Assembly: GCA_037389465.1 (NCBI GenBank)
Contig: JAZARR010000059.1
Coordinates: 7,525,001 to 7,589,000, forward strand
Origin: Baylisascaris procyonis
Lineage: Eukaryota > Nematoda > Chromadorea > Rhabditida > Ascarididae
Length of the DNA: 64,000 bases
Reading direction: 5' to 3'
Shown here piece after piece: positions 57,601 through 61,410 of this stretch. Position numbers and translations under genes: made by a program. The notes under the pieces were generated by a model. It was not told the DNA's origin. It saw only the letters and a list, made by a program, of their open reading frames with translations, and searched no databases. Numbering within the stretch: position 1 is the stretch's first letter; each line of letters opens with the position of its first letter.

Positions 57601-60161
57601 TGGAATGTCATTTCTTATGGTTTCCCGCATGATGCGGAAACGCATAAAAAATATCTCATTGAACTACCTACTTTTTCCTGTTGACAACAGTGAGTTGGCT
57701 CCCTCCTCAATAGAAAACGAGCAGATGCTTCATTGATGAACTCACTATTTCCAACCCTCCTTCAGTTTCGAAAGAGCAAGAATGACAGAACAGGAGGGGG
57801 GGGGGGGGGAAGAGGGAAAGGGGAAAGGCAAACGTCAATTCAAAAACGAAGCACAAACAGCTGAAAATGCAGCGAAAAAAAGGAGGGCAAAAACGAAGTA
57901 CATTTGCTGGAACGGTCGGAAAGGAAGGCAAGGAGCCTTTCTGCACTTGAAAGTAAGTACCCTCTCCTTTAGCCAAATCGATGCAAGGCTACTTCGTCAG
58001 TAGATGAGAAATCACTGAATGAGACAAAGATAAGATGGCACACATTCTTTTACTTAAACTTTCTAACTTCTCAATAGCAACATAAACGAGTGCAATGAAG
58101 TGACAACTGTCAAGCAGAATATTGCATAGGCAAACATCCTGCATGATATTAGCTACCGTGGGAATTATTAAGAAACCTCTAAACAAGAAGCGCTTAATCG
58201 ATACATTCTGGGCTGAGGATATAAAAACTGGGTCTTGTTTTGCTGCACGATCTCGGCGATTGTTGATTATGAACCCTTTGGTAATCTTCCCCATGGAAGG
58301 AACCTGGAAACTTATGCGATGGCAAAATCACTTACCAATTACTTCGATAATATTTAAATTTAGAAGTTCCGCCTGTCCTTTCCCTCCCCAAAAATTGCTG
58401 GCTACACCGTTGCCCCGAAGTACAAGTTCCCCAAGATCTTTGGCAGCGATTTTACTCAAAGAAGATGACAGTCTTTCTGATAAAACCTAGCAGGCTAAAG
58501 CATTGACGTCTACAGTGCAAGCGGATGAGAGATGTATTTTTCAGTGAGCATAGCGAACTGGCGCATAGGATGCGTTACAGAAGCAAACAGCACAGGTCCA
58601 TAAGACGAGGTAATAAACAAACGATAGTCAAGTGGGTTACCCTCAAAATCGAATCGAGTGTCTGCTCGCTGATGAGTCTCAGATCAGCATTGCGATCATT
58701 TATGAAATCAAAGAGTAGCCCCACTGTCTTCGTGAACTGCTCGTTGAAACGTGCATCTTTCCTTGAAACAGCCATAGCTTAACCTTAACGTAAACATCAA
58801 CACTAATAAGAATACCTAATAATAAAAATGTTGTCATGTATACTTAGATATTACATAAAGTCTTTAAGATGAAACTAGCTGCAAAATGTTCCAGCCGAAA
58901 ATTACAGTCGAGGAAAAGAGTTAGACGGTGACTGGGACGTATTGCAAGACCTACCATTAACCTGAGCAGGAGAGCTGAGGAACAGGACCCGCCACATCAG
59001 ATAGAGGTAACACATCAAAAGAAAGTCATGGTGTTGAGCATGAATGGTTCATTTTTCGAAATCATATCTCGATATGGTGCTACTATGCTCTAACTATGAA
59101 CTGCTTAGAGCCCGTTTTAACGACCGTTCGTGCGTCATTCCTAATACGAGTTTTATTCCATTTAATGACTTTAAAAAACCGCAGTTGCTTAGAGCCCGTT
59201 TTAACGACCGTCCCGGAATTCTACAAATTTATTGAAGTCCAAACCTAGCATCTGCCGCTCCCTGTGCCGCAAACAGTTAGAGTTGAAAATCAATAAGTCG
59301 CTTAATGATAGTTTTCCGAAGAAACCGAGGAAAATGACCGCCCCCCCCCCCTCTTCCCCACCAAAGTTGGAAAAGCAACCTTGCTTTCAGCCGACAGCTG
59401 AGGTCACAACTCGGCTTCTATTTGAAAGTTTTAAAAGCGCAGGCATATTTTTAAATGAAAATTGAAGGTGCACAACAATTTCAGTCCGAACTTTATGCAA
59501 AACTTTCAAACTTGGAAACGCATCCAGTGGAGGAAAATATCGAAAAATGTTTTATTCTTCCTAATATGCAATGGGTAGATCGTAAATTATGATTGTGTAA
59601 ATTTCATCACCCGATGAGCACATCCCCATCCTTAATCATCAACAGGCATCGAAGATGAGTTTATAACTTGAACAGAGATGAAGGGAGAGTTCAGGGTTGG
59701 AAGGGGAGCGGAAGAGAAAGGAGCTACCCATCTCTATGCAGAGTAACTGCGAACATAATTTTTAGCTTCCTCGAAAAATCACGCGCTGCATAGCTTGTAC
59801 CGCTTATTGATTTTAGCATCAGTAGTGAACTTAAACGGTAACGTTTTTATTCGGACATGGATGCGATGTCAGCTGCCGATAGGATATGTGGATGCTCTAA
59901 TAACAAGAAAATCCCCTTTTTTCGCTAATACTTTCCTCTCCTTTCTGTTCCTCATATAAAATTTTTCCCACTCGGCTATAACTTCAACGCTGCGACTTAA
60001 AGCCACTACCTTCCAGCCGAGTGATGGTGAAAGGAAATATAAGTTCATCCACAACAGTAAAGCATCTTTACTGCAAGGAAGAGCTTTGCTACTGTTATGG
60101 TCACTACTGCCGCGACCTATAACGGGTACATGCATTGATCTTCCCCACAAAACGTAAAAAC

Positions 60162-60218
<57 letters not shown>

Positions 60219-60825
60219 CGAAGCTTTCATAAAATAACGCCACGAAAATGAGCCAGCAAATCTCTCATAAGATGACGACAGAAACTGCGGAGGGTTTACC
60301 TTCTTCATCTCCATTCCGGAAGCCTACAGCAGAAAAAAGATTCAAACGATCCCATGCAGCGATATGAAAAGAAACGCTTTTCATCTGCAATCCCACTTCC
60401 ATTTGATATGAATCCGTTGTGCTATTAATACTAATATGTGCTAACGTTTATAAAGGGCAAACTCTCACTCTTGTGCGTTGTGCAAATGCTTTCTGTTCAA
60501 TCATTCCTTAAAGTCTCTTTCAACTGCTCGGCAGCGAAAGCATTCATCTCGACTGAAAAAAGTGCTCCTCGATGGCAAATTCCCAACAGGACACACAAAA
60601 AGACAAGCAATTTACAGATGCGGCAATCCACAATGAGATTATCGTCGCACCTCACTAGGGCTTATATCGCCACATTAAACTCACACTGGGAAATTAGCGA
60701 TGAAGCATTACACAATGAAGGGAGATAGCAAAAACAACATAACGCACCTTATTTCGGAATGTGTTAAGAGTTCCTTTATTTCAAAGAACGCATTCCGCTC
60801 CTTCTCACAACTGTCGCTCTTTACA
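690..60825 (-). CDS. HTT: Huntingtin (HTT) orthologue, multi-exon gene
   Basis: About 50 minus-strand exons encode a HEAT/alpha-solenoid protein that follows the order of human huntingtin from just after the polyQ/polyP segment to near the C-terminus. Huntingtin is a cytoplasmic scaffold with roles in vesicle transport, autophagy and, with HAP40, a stable complex. Strong anchors are RNGAARSLTAA (exon at 56.6 kb), LADEDPRVRKAA (42.7 kb), LKEFTWRISWAGW (10.4 kb), YRLGQLSVHAVW (9.3 kb) and the VDRLLRVLPYLL exon (0.8 kb). Most adjacent exons keep reading phase across GT-AG introns. Summed exon length gives roughly 2,400 codons, against about 3,140 in human. The start codon, the stop codon and several internal exons are unresolved. 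Identity is by eye from remembered human sequence; exon entries below give the details. The span is the gene extent, not a continuous frame. Confidence 0.88.
2079..2247 (-). CDS. HTT: HTT exon
   Basis: FSLRIVIACLYHGMQEGT and LHLMEQHPTVFK parallel human MAALGLMLTCMYTGKEKV and VIVAMERVSVLFDRI. Acceptor ttgcacttcag. The donor AAAAT/GTTTGC gives the phase and spacing needed for the 0.8 kb exon. Confidence 0.82.
2566..2692 (-). CDS. HTT: HTT exon
   Basis: LLTSGIERLVVSSRIYILSF parallels human [20 protein letters not shown]. Acceptor atggttttcag, donor ATCC/GTAAGT, phase 0 in and 1 out. Confidence 0.88.
3041..3146 (-). CDS. HTT: HTT exon
   Basis: EYETMLWTVGFYFCDNPLFS then TELFKATFFD parallels human [20 protein letters not shown] and GPEFSASIIQ. 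Acceptor caatgatttcag, donor GAT/GTAAGA, phase 2 in and 0 out. Confidence 0.88.
3147..5793. other. Intron, nothing recognised
   Basis: A 2.6 kb interval between two exons that join in phase (CTGCA plus A), so it is read as one intron. Open frames at 3313-3688 and 5140-5352 on either strand have no matching splice phase and no recognisable product. Confidence 0.6.
5794..5984 (-). CDS. HTT: HTT exon
   Basis: SLSEIRVRTLQGILFLLQAL and HEDLKPIMLFVHSFITNEL parallel human [20 protein letters not shown] and DDTAKQLIPVISDYLLSNL. Acceptor gctgttaag. The donor CTGCA/GTTGCG is chosen because it leaves phase 2; the frame stays open to about 5757. Confidence 0.88.
5985..7588. other. Intron with palindrome
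   Basis: Between phase-matched exons (ATC to GAG, phase 0). It contains the 6424-6459 palindrome and AT-rich sequence. Nothing else is recognised. Confidence 0.65.
6424..6459. repeat. Perfect palindrome, 17-bp arms with 2-base loop
   Basis: GTTTTGAAGACCCCGAA is followed by AA and its exact reverse complement. It lies in the intron between the 7.6 kb and 6.0 kb exons, with no T-run or coding sequence beside it. It could be a mobile-element remnant or a structured intronic RNA. Confidence 0.95.
7589..7744 (-). CDS. HTT: HTT exon
   Basis: ALLSDLFTDLDQYKFVFGHM and LLMKCVAVLGI parallel human [20 protein letters not shown] and ATCKAAAVLGM. 52 codons, acceptor atttcctgcag, donor ATC/GTAAGT. Confidence 0.93.
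8241..8396 (-). CDS. HTT: HTT exon
   Basis: CLRMLFDTYSHWFRVGIDAL parallels human [20 protein letters not shown]. 52 codons, acceptor cattgtttcag, donor TCG/GTGTGT, phase 0 to 0. Confidence 0.9.
8843..9002. repeat. Two adjacent tandem duplications (44 bp and 28 bp)
   Basis: A 44-bp unit starting TAACCAGAGATCTCATAAAA occurs at 8843 and 8887 without spacer. A 28-bp unit (GATRAACACACTAAACAA) follows at 8947 and 8975. Intronic, just 5' (on the minus strand, downstream) of the 9.2-9.4 kb exon. Confidence 0.93.
9178..9397 (-). CDS. HTT: HTT exon with YKLGQVSIHSVW-type motif
   Basis: TYRLGQLSVHAVWNMTGVL parallels human SYKLGQVSIHSVWLGNSIT, a hallmark C-terminal segment. Acceptor agaaattcag, donor AAAAGA/GTGAGT, phase 2 in and 0 out. 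The human Glu-rich stretch that follows is not present. Confidence 0.95.
9553..9707 (-). CDS. HTT: HTT exon
   Basis: IMASAAAVDGLTNLLLESLL parallels human [20 protein letters not shown]. Strong donor CGGC/GTGAGT. Acceptor ggtttgaag, phase 0 in and 2 out. Confidence 0.85.
10347..10510 (-). CDS. HTT: HTT exon with conserved KEF-RI-GW motif
   Basis: DVLKEFTWRISWAGWNRRAN then FDNFSMSLFGVL parallels human [20 protein letters not shown] and FEETWATLLGVL. Acceptor gtacccacag, donor CTC/GTGAGC, phase 1 in and 0 out. Confidence 0.93.
10692..10823 (-). CDS. HTT: HTT exon
   Basis: Acceptor agtgtgcag, donor GATG/GTGAGG. WEFFYWTSRRTTPQKSELEA and LLFANFSAVLFLSAQ; phase 1 in and out. It precedes the KEF..R..GW exon, but human similarity is weak. 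Confidence 0.62.
12605..12671 (-). CDS. HTT: Probable small HTT exon
   Basis: CLEGIPEVTMCEASLQSLE with donor GAGG/GTATTT leaving phase 1, which the 10.8 kb exon needs. The acceptor is aactaag or the better ccttag 20 bases upstream. Phase with the 15.9 kb exon is unresolved, so an exon may be missing. The frame stays open well past the donor. Confidence 0.5.
14171..15623 (+). mobile_element. Decayed LTR-type retroelement, Gag-like and retropepsin blocks
   Basis: The + strand, opposite to HTT, holds a Gag-like block at 14171-14355 (FDDFVEESLLWFDDEN, then CLQVFLTGPARVYLYKA; FLTGxAR is typical of retroelement Gag) that ends at a stop. A retropepsin-like block follows at 15189-15280 with AMLDSGAMVSLTS (catalytic DSG at 15231-15239). 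A third piece has DTMLGTKALGA (about 15463-15495), the usual end of such proteases, just after a TAG at 15455-15457. The three pieces are in different frames. No reverse transcriptase, integrase, zinc knuckle or LTR was recognised. It looks like a non-functional fossil inside an HTT intron. Confidence 0.6.
15853..15983 (-). CDS. HTT: Probable HTT exon
   Basis: Acceptor gttgctctgag, 43 codons (FGISQQSFIAAIEAAQNSRT, IVEEQIALAVNLS), donor AGCAG/GTATCA. Phase 0 in fits the 18.5 kb exon. No clear human match; this region of the protein diverges. It is the exon just upstream of the intron that carries the retroelement. Confidence 0.58.
15984..18510. other. Intron, with long minus-strand open frames of no known identity
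   Basis: Exons on each side join in phase 0. The interval has a 168-codon open frame (17328-16822) and a 94-codon frame (17777-17493, with EKQIVADLWRFGNLLVPIGV). The second reads as protein-like and could be another element fragment; I cannot assign it. Confidence 0.4.
18511..18618 (-). CDS. HTT: HTT exon
   Basis: 36 codons between cagtgcttttag and CCATCA/GTATGT, including SWASKVDVFQHWMKRYADYL. Phase 0 to 0. Human similarity is low, near the ARLPLVNSYTRVPPLVW region. Confidence 0.62.
18830..18963 (-). CDS. HTT: HTT exon
   Basis: QNLFSVWVSLAFDPTLQSPL then QFLAQSIIAK parallels human [20 protein letters not shown] and LTPLLRNIIISL. Acceptor actaattgcag, donor AAAG/GTTTGC, phase 1 in and 0 out. 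Confidence 0.75.
19811..19855 (-). CDS. HTT: Possible very small exon
   Basis: Acceptor acctcctgcag, 15 codons VLLPIAVKFVSQFHF, donor TTTT/GTATCC (or TTT/GTGAGC earlier). Phase 0 fits the 20.1 kb exon but not the 18.9 kb exon. Confidence 0.35.
20084..20166 (-). CDS. HTT: HTT exon
   Basis: Near-ideal acceptor (gttttaattttag) and donor (GCTGCG/GTGAGT). NIIRAECISKTFSNFDADAG then ERILRAA. Takes phase 1 from the previous exon and leaves phase 0. Human counterpart probably FVTHACSLIYCVHFILEAV. Confidence 0.65.
20578..20714 (-). CDS. HTT: HTT exon
   Basis: EDRISEVDEAYYSLNAVDPV then SKALTDLLISSICSS. The donor is TTCAG/GTCTTG. The acceptor is ttattaaag (20714), or gccgaaag (20700) if the 58-nt exon is real. 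The composition is clearly coding; it lies where the human LSWHL...SLDLQAGLDC segment is expected, but similarity is low. Confidence 0.6.
20801..20858 (-). CDS. HTT: Possible small HTT exon (58 nt)
   Basis: Good acceptor gcttcatttag and donor CGAG/GTGAAT with one open frame (RHNFKMQLCKSNFLIR), phase 0 to 1. It fits the next exon only if that starts at 20700. No human match seen. Confidence 0.4.
21876..21946 (-). CDS. HTT: HTT exon
   Basis: Acceptor aacttgcag and strong donor GAGG/GTGAGT enclose 23 codons, RDITESEKRLIRNIYAEKAN. Phase 0 in fits the 22.7 kb exon. Human similarity is weak here; placement rests on splice sites, phase and position. Confidence 0.6.
22742..22888 (-). CDS. HTT: HTT exon
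   Basis: 49 codons between ttattgcag and GAGCAG/GTATGT. SLEAMRFLADKLGQSFALDE parallels human [20 protein letters not shown]. Confidence 0.82.
23894..23944 (-). CDS. HTT: Small HTT exon (51 nt)
   Basis: Ideal acceptor (cgtttctatag) and donor (TCTGAG/GTAAGG). SKDLLATRKIQESAHL fits human GGQKSALFEAAREVTLARV. It takes phase 2 from the 24.8 kb exon and ends in phase 2, so one more exon is expected before 22.9 kb. Confidence 0.7.
24845..25023 (-). CDS. HTT: HTT exon
   Basis: AVNVTRVGDMTAMIAECSAD and DFSRILHHWSLASSL parallel human [33 protein letters not shown]. Strong donor CTGAA/GTAAGT. The acceptor used is aactgtag; nearby AGs are possible. Confidence 0.8.
25474..25555 (-). CDS. HTT: HTT exon
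   Basis: SDHYEDINNLWFCWVKRVV parallels human VSPDKDWYVHLVKSQCW. Acceptor cacattgcag, donor GGGAA/GTTTAA, phase 2 in and 0 out. Confidence 0.72.
25749..25914 (-). CDS. HTT: HTT exon
   Basis: AQLLAFYGVLDLKEHAIFFE then EYDR follows human [24 protein letters not shown]. Acceptor cgtgttgcag, donor ACCG/GTTAGT, phase 1 in and 2 out. A longer ORF in another frame reads across it and is a shadow. Confidence 0.72.
25915..27157. other. Gap in the HTT model
   Basis: The flanking exons map to human residues about 1830 and about 2010, so roughly 150 residues are unaccounted for in 1.2 kb. The interval holds the 62-bp repeat array. One weak candidate on the minus strand near 26126-26060 is FDNCLIAFVVLCDTYGYEV (human GALILFCDYVCQN); its phase does not fit. 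Confidence 0.45.
26145..26325. repeat. 62-bp tandem repeat, three copies
   Basis: Units starting CAGCATGTTATGGCCGCC begin at 26145, 26207 and 26269, exactly 62 bp apart. Copies one and two are nearly identical; copy three loses a few bases and decays after CTACCTCGTT. It lies in the intron (or coding gap) between the 27.2 kb and 25.9 kb HTT exons. Confidence 0.95.
27158..27311 (-). CDS. HTT: HTT exon
   Basis: LLMTLLWECLIELSDLSVTE and LKMLSYALRSGSFRSS parallel human [20 protein letters not shown] and LLMCLIHIFKSGMFRRI. Donor TCT/GTAAAG. It joins the previous exon directly, so about 35 residues of a human loop are absent. Confidence 0.85.
28915..29045 (-). CDS. HTT: HTT exon
   Basis: LCVLNEYQIFPRIEQIYDSP parallels human [25 protein letters not shown]. 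Acceptor ctttgtcag, donor CACG/GTTAGT, phase 0 in and 2 out. Confidence 0.8.
29401..29445. repeat. (AT)n microsatellite
   Basis: Imperfect AT repeat with interspersed ATAC units, about 45 bases, just outside the 29.6 kb exon's donor side. Confidence 0.95.
29562..29730 (-). CDS. HTT: HTT exon
   Basis: Acceptor acattttttcag. AQSAALAMRSCCSSVFRPID then AFFNKFISIL parallel human [24 protein letters not shown] and MLLRSMFV. Donor AAC/GTTAGC, phase 0 out. A long opposite-strand frame covers it and is taken as a shadow. Confidence 0.82.
30320..30365 (-). CDS. HTT: Possible very small HTT exon
   Basis: Acceptor ccgctgcttcag, then CGFFELILLCTATEW, which could be human VVVSMLLRLIQYHQVLEMF. It accepts phase 2 from the previous exon but does not fit the next exon, so this is tentative. 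Confidence 0.3.
30620..30797 (-). CDS. HTT: HTT exon
   Basis: SLLKVMDGAESLAKQCPTET then IQLWGLLIYG parallel human [20 protein letters not shown] and ALQPIVHDLFVLRG. Acceptor ctcattgcag, donor CAAAA/GTGCGT, phase 1 in and 2 out. The frame is also open 5' of the acceptor. Confidence 0.78.
31751..31840 (-). CDS. HTT: HTT exon
   Basis: QMIIEPVKVVFFAEALMKAS follows human [20 protein letters not shown]. Strong donor CACG/GTGAGT; acceptor aaaatcgag is weak but phase-correct. Confidence 0.6.
32383..32494 (-). CDS. HTT: HTT exon
   Basis: ALNLICELVLGGINFSMLDP parallels human [20 protein letters not shown], a very clear match. Acceptor tttaattttag. The donor is probably CAC/GTAATT, giving phase 1. Confidence 0.88.
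32495..35249. other. Intron, 2.75 kb
   Basis: The flanking exons join in phase and spell a continuous huntingtin segment (KPMLQR then ALNLICEL), so no exon is needed here. It holds the 25-bp duplication and a 148-codon hydrophobic open frame (33931-33485) taken as chance. Confidence 0.7.
34010..34057. repeat. 25-bp tandem duplication
   Basis: TTACCTATTTCAATTTCCGA occurs at 34010 and 34035, in the intron between the 35.3 and 32.4 kb exons. Confidence 0.85.
35250..35353 (-). CDS. HTT: HTT exon
   Basis: LLEMLSNICFHPSKSTKPML then QR aligns with human VIKALKQYTTTTCVQLQKQ. Donor CGA/GTAATC, phase 0 out into the 32.4 kb exon. The acceptor (catcgatgaag) is uncertain. About 70 human residues between this and the 36.4 kb exon are unaccounted for. 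Confidence 0.65.
35354..36439. other. Interval with a likely missing HTT exon
   Basis: Human has about 70 residues (around [20 protein letters not shown]) between the flanking exons. A minus-strand stretch at about 36160-36034 (EHQRYLFSCHLLSVDHF) has a similar aromatic pattern behind an AG but no convincing donor. The G-rich tract is also here. Confidence 0.35.
35791..35824 (+). other. G-rich tract, possible G-quadruplex
   Basis: At least five closely spaced runs of three or more G on the + strand, i.e. the template strand of HTT; the pre-mRNA would be C-rich. Intronic, between the 36.4 and 35.3 kb exons. Confidence 0.7.
36440..36553 (-). CDS. HTT: HTT exon
   Basis: Acceptor ttggttgcag. IRLVTQLFKILFGRNAANLS parallels human [20 protein letters not shown], and the start continues EEIL from the previous exon. 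The 3' limit (ACT/GTGTTG) is a guess. Confidence 0.82.
37900..38019 (-). CDS. HTT: HTT exon
   Basis: LTASLNALSCILEMALFSNV and STIIEE parallel human [20 protein letters not shown] and KCVEEIL. 40 codons, acceptor ctgtttag, donor GAAGAG/GTGCGC, phase 0 to 0. Confidence 0.88.
39478..39778 (-). CDS. HTT: Large HTT exon with SPVR segment
   Basis: EGDHLLRVMNLYYTLVTERA then LMLPRPTLSPVRKALP parallel human [20 protein letters not shown] and LTNPPSLSPIRRKG; SLKGAFINYLASL matches a later human helix. About 100 codons, acceptor atatctatag, donor GGCAA/GTTTAC. The join to the 38 kb exon would hit a stop at this donor, so the 3' end or an extra exon is uncertain. Confidence 0.75.
40161..40278 (-). CDS. 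HTT: Probable HTT exon
   Basis: Excellent acceptor (tttgcttcag). LNEAVIMTYMSKEQKVSP sits where human has the poorly conserved SLRSSWASEEEANPAATKQ segment. The donor could be CTGAG/GTTATT (used) or the earlier AAAAG/GTTTCG, which alone keeps phase with the next exon. Confidence 0.55.
40965..41100 (-). CDS. HTT: HTT exon, 3' limit unresolved
   Basis: Starts after the good acceptor gcattttcag. LVTLAGMYPPSCYLRAWSV follows human [20 protein letters not shown], and SESARLGLLVSLMS follows the next human helix. No donor fits the following exon cleanly: the AT/GTTATT site used here would create a stop at the join, and CAC/GTCTTG or TCA/GTAAAT are alternatives. Confidence 0.65.
41637..41765 (-). CDS. 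HTT: HTT exon
   Basis: LGREYNFGSQSVDFAISANL parallels human [20 protein letters not shown]. 43 codons, acceptor acgttgcag, donor CAG/GTTTTG, phase 0 to 0. Confidence 0.85.
42217..42313 (-). CDS. HTT: HTT exon
   Basis: Acceptor gttttatttcag and donor TTG/GTAAGC are near-ideal. LVMNANFYEFPTIFATDEP parallels human LIRLVPKLFYKCDQGQADP. Phase 2 in and 0 out. Confidence 0.85.
42699..42898 (-). CDS. HTT: HTT exon with signature HEAT repeat
   Basis: VIAVYLHLLADEDPRVRKAA parallels human NVVIHLLGDEDPRVRHVAA almost residue for residue; this is the single best anchor. Acceptor ttaactcag, donor CATT/GTATGT, phase 0 in and 2 out. Confidence 0.95.
43587..43709 (-). CDS. HTT: HTT exon, middle HEAT
   Basis: ACENYHDNYFLLR lies where human has TLRNSSYWLVR; the 41 codons are phase 0 to 0. 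Acceptor cgtgcacag, donor CGA/GTTAGT. Confidence 0.75.
43954..44019 (-). CDS. HTT: Possible small HTT exon
   Basis: 22 codons, VQNLLGDELCLRLSC, similar to human LLRKTLKDESSVTCKLAC at the expected place. Phase 0 in and out fits both neighbours. The acceptor (ttgcaaaag) is poor, so limits are uncertain. Confidence 0.4.
44794..44936 (-). CDS. HTT: HTT exon, middle HEAT
   Basis: LRDIELFLCHEDDQLKAATV parallels human [20 protein letters not shown]. Donor GCC/GTAAGC is strong. Acceptor cgatattaag is weak but phase-correct. Confidence 0.85.
46967..47152 (-). CDS. HTT: HTT exon, middle HEAT
   Basis: LRLIPDRDARVSHKILAMNC and LLAAQLPDFF parallel human VLVPDRDVRVSVKALALSC and ALHPESFF. Acceptor tcgttttag, donor CCTG/GTTCGT, phase 1 in and out. 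Confidence 0.92.
48372..48546 (-). CDS. HTT: HTT exon, acidic linker into middle HEAT
   Basis: CAENEEILDPLRHHDIFDEV then GGTSIPVRLPADI. Joined to the next exon it reads PVRLPADISSASF, like human HCVRLLSASF, which favours the ATAT/GTATGC donor. An internal GAG/GTAAGC (48399-48394 area) is a stronger-looking donor and could give a shorter splice form. Confidence 0.7.
50007..50155 (-). CDS. HTT: HTT exon, disordered acidic region
   Basis: Encodes Ser/Asp-rich, low-order sequence (LEMSPDTDNTDSEP) where human huntingtin has its long Ser/Asp/Glu linker (residues about 400-650). Acceptor gaatatttttag. The donor chosen, CCG/GTTTGG, gives phase 0. It is far shorter than the human linker. Confidence 0.6.
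51168..51366 (-). CDS. HTT: HTT exon
   Basis: SEVVVASLELLERVLAFIPQ parallels human [20 protein letters not shown]. Acceptor ccaattgcag, donor GCTT/GTGAGT, phase 0 in and 1 out. Confidence 0.85.
51836..51963 (-). CDS. HTT: HTT exon
   Basis: GTLNSLRLLWPVVMARRGEL parallels human LLTLRYLVPLLQQQVKD. Acceptor cattttatag. The donor is either AAC/GTTCGT (used here) or GCC/GTGCAT nine bases earlier; both are phase 0. Confidence 0.75.
53664..53829 (-). CDS. HTT: HTT exon (early HEAT)
   Basis: ANLELSGTANRAAAVIICQL parallels human [20 protein letters not shown]. Acceptor ttttttgcaag is weak-looking but phase-correct. Donor CAA/GTGAGT, phase 1 out. Confidence 0.8.
54644..54684. repeat. (AT)n microsatellite
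   Basis: Uninterrupted alternating TA/AT tract of about 40 bases in the intron between the 55.0 and 53.8 kb exons. Confidence 0.95.
55000..55147 (-). CDS. HTT: HTT exon (early HEAT)
   Basis: VSITRRPEEAVQSAIEKHLP parallels human [20 protein letters not shown]. Acceptor catttatag, donor GTT/GTAAGT, phase 2 in and 0 out. Confidence 0.9.
56576..56718 (-). CDS. HTT: HTT exon (early HEAT)
   Basis: MSEIKRNGAARSLTAAVSRL parallels human [20 protein letters not shown], one of the clearest matches. Acceptor tgttttgcag, donor GG/GTGCGT, phase 0 in and phase 2 out. Confidence 0.9.
57797..57836 (+). other. Poly-G/purine tract
   Basis: Long G run followed by GGGAAAGGGGAAAGG on the + strand in the intron between the 58.6 and 56.7 kb exons. 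Similar tracts occur at 46299-46321 and 53459-53479, next to a poly-T run at 53438-53458. Confidence 0.75.
58641..58761 (-). CDS. HTT: HTT exon (early HEAT)
   Basis: Encodes FNEQFTKTVGLLFDFINDRN and ADLRLISEQTLDSILR, parallel to human [20 protein letters not shown] and SDVRMVADECLNKVIK. Acceptor gctgtttcaag, donor AGG/GTAACC. Ends phase 0, which the next exon continues. Confidence 0.82.
59102..59211. repeat. 26-bp direct repeat, 84-bp spacing
   Basis: TGCTTAGAGCCCGTTTTAAC plus CGACCGT occurs at 59102 and again at 59186, separated by unrelated sequence. It lies in the intron between the 60.8 kb and 58.7 kb exons. Confidence 0.9.
60163..60214. repeat. (AT)n microsatellite
   Basis: About 50 bases of uninterrupted AT repeat in the intron between the 60.8 and 58.7 kb exons; the longest of the three arrays. 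Confidence 0.95.
60748..60825 (-). CDS. HTT: HTT exon, equivalent of human exon 2
   Basis: Acceptor gttgtttcag and donor ATAAG/GTGCGT enclose one base, 25 codons and two bases. The peptide EKERNAFFEIKELLTHSEI matches the spacing of human [20 protein letters not shown] directly after the polyQ/polyP region. It joins in phase to the 58.7 kb exon. Confidence 0.7.
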
Positions 60826-61410
60826 CTGAAACAACAGCTGATAATTGTTCCTGTGGGACAAGCTGACAACCCATTGAATGAAAGTTTTCAAATTTACATG
60901 ACCTGTTCAGTTGTACAGACCAATGCTCACCCGTCTAAGGTTGTAAGGCAACAAGGCTACCCATCAACGCTAATCTCAAACTGAAATCTTGGTTCTTCCC
61001 CACAAGTAAAACGGCCATGCACGAAGAACGTTAAGGATGCGGCGTAATAATAAAGGTCCACAAAGGTAAAAAGAATCCAACCGAGATTGGCTCCTACATA
61101 ATTGGAAAGGAGTTTCTTTATGTAAACGTAAGCATGGTTACATACAAACAGAGCAAACCGTCATTTATAAGCTCTTTTCCGTAGTCAGCTGGAGTGAAAA
61201 ATCCACTAAAAAGTGAAAAGATATAGACCGCAGACTCAACAAGACATGATTTCTTCGATCCGACAACGAGTCATTCGGTGAAATGACGAATGATTCGTCG
61301 ACGGTGCAGGATGTTGCGCAAGAGGCACGCGAGGAAGATGGTTGAATTTTCTTTTTGCTTGGACGAGTTGTTCGCGTTCTCAAATTTCGGGTTCTTTGCA
61401 TGATCATAAC

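Larger units (their letters stand above)
58762..60747. other. Intron
   Basis: The flanking exons join in phase (AG plus G). A small splice-like block at 60111-60051 (cttccttgcag, then KDALLLWMNLYFLSPSLGW, donor AAG/GTAGTG) is not needed by the model. The (AT)n array and the 26-bp repeat lie here. Confidence 0.55.

Noticed and set aside
60117..60314. Open frame with long Ile-Tyr alternation
   Set aside because: It is a direct translation of the (AT)n microsatellite.
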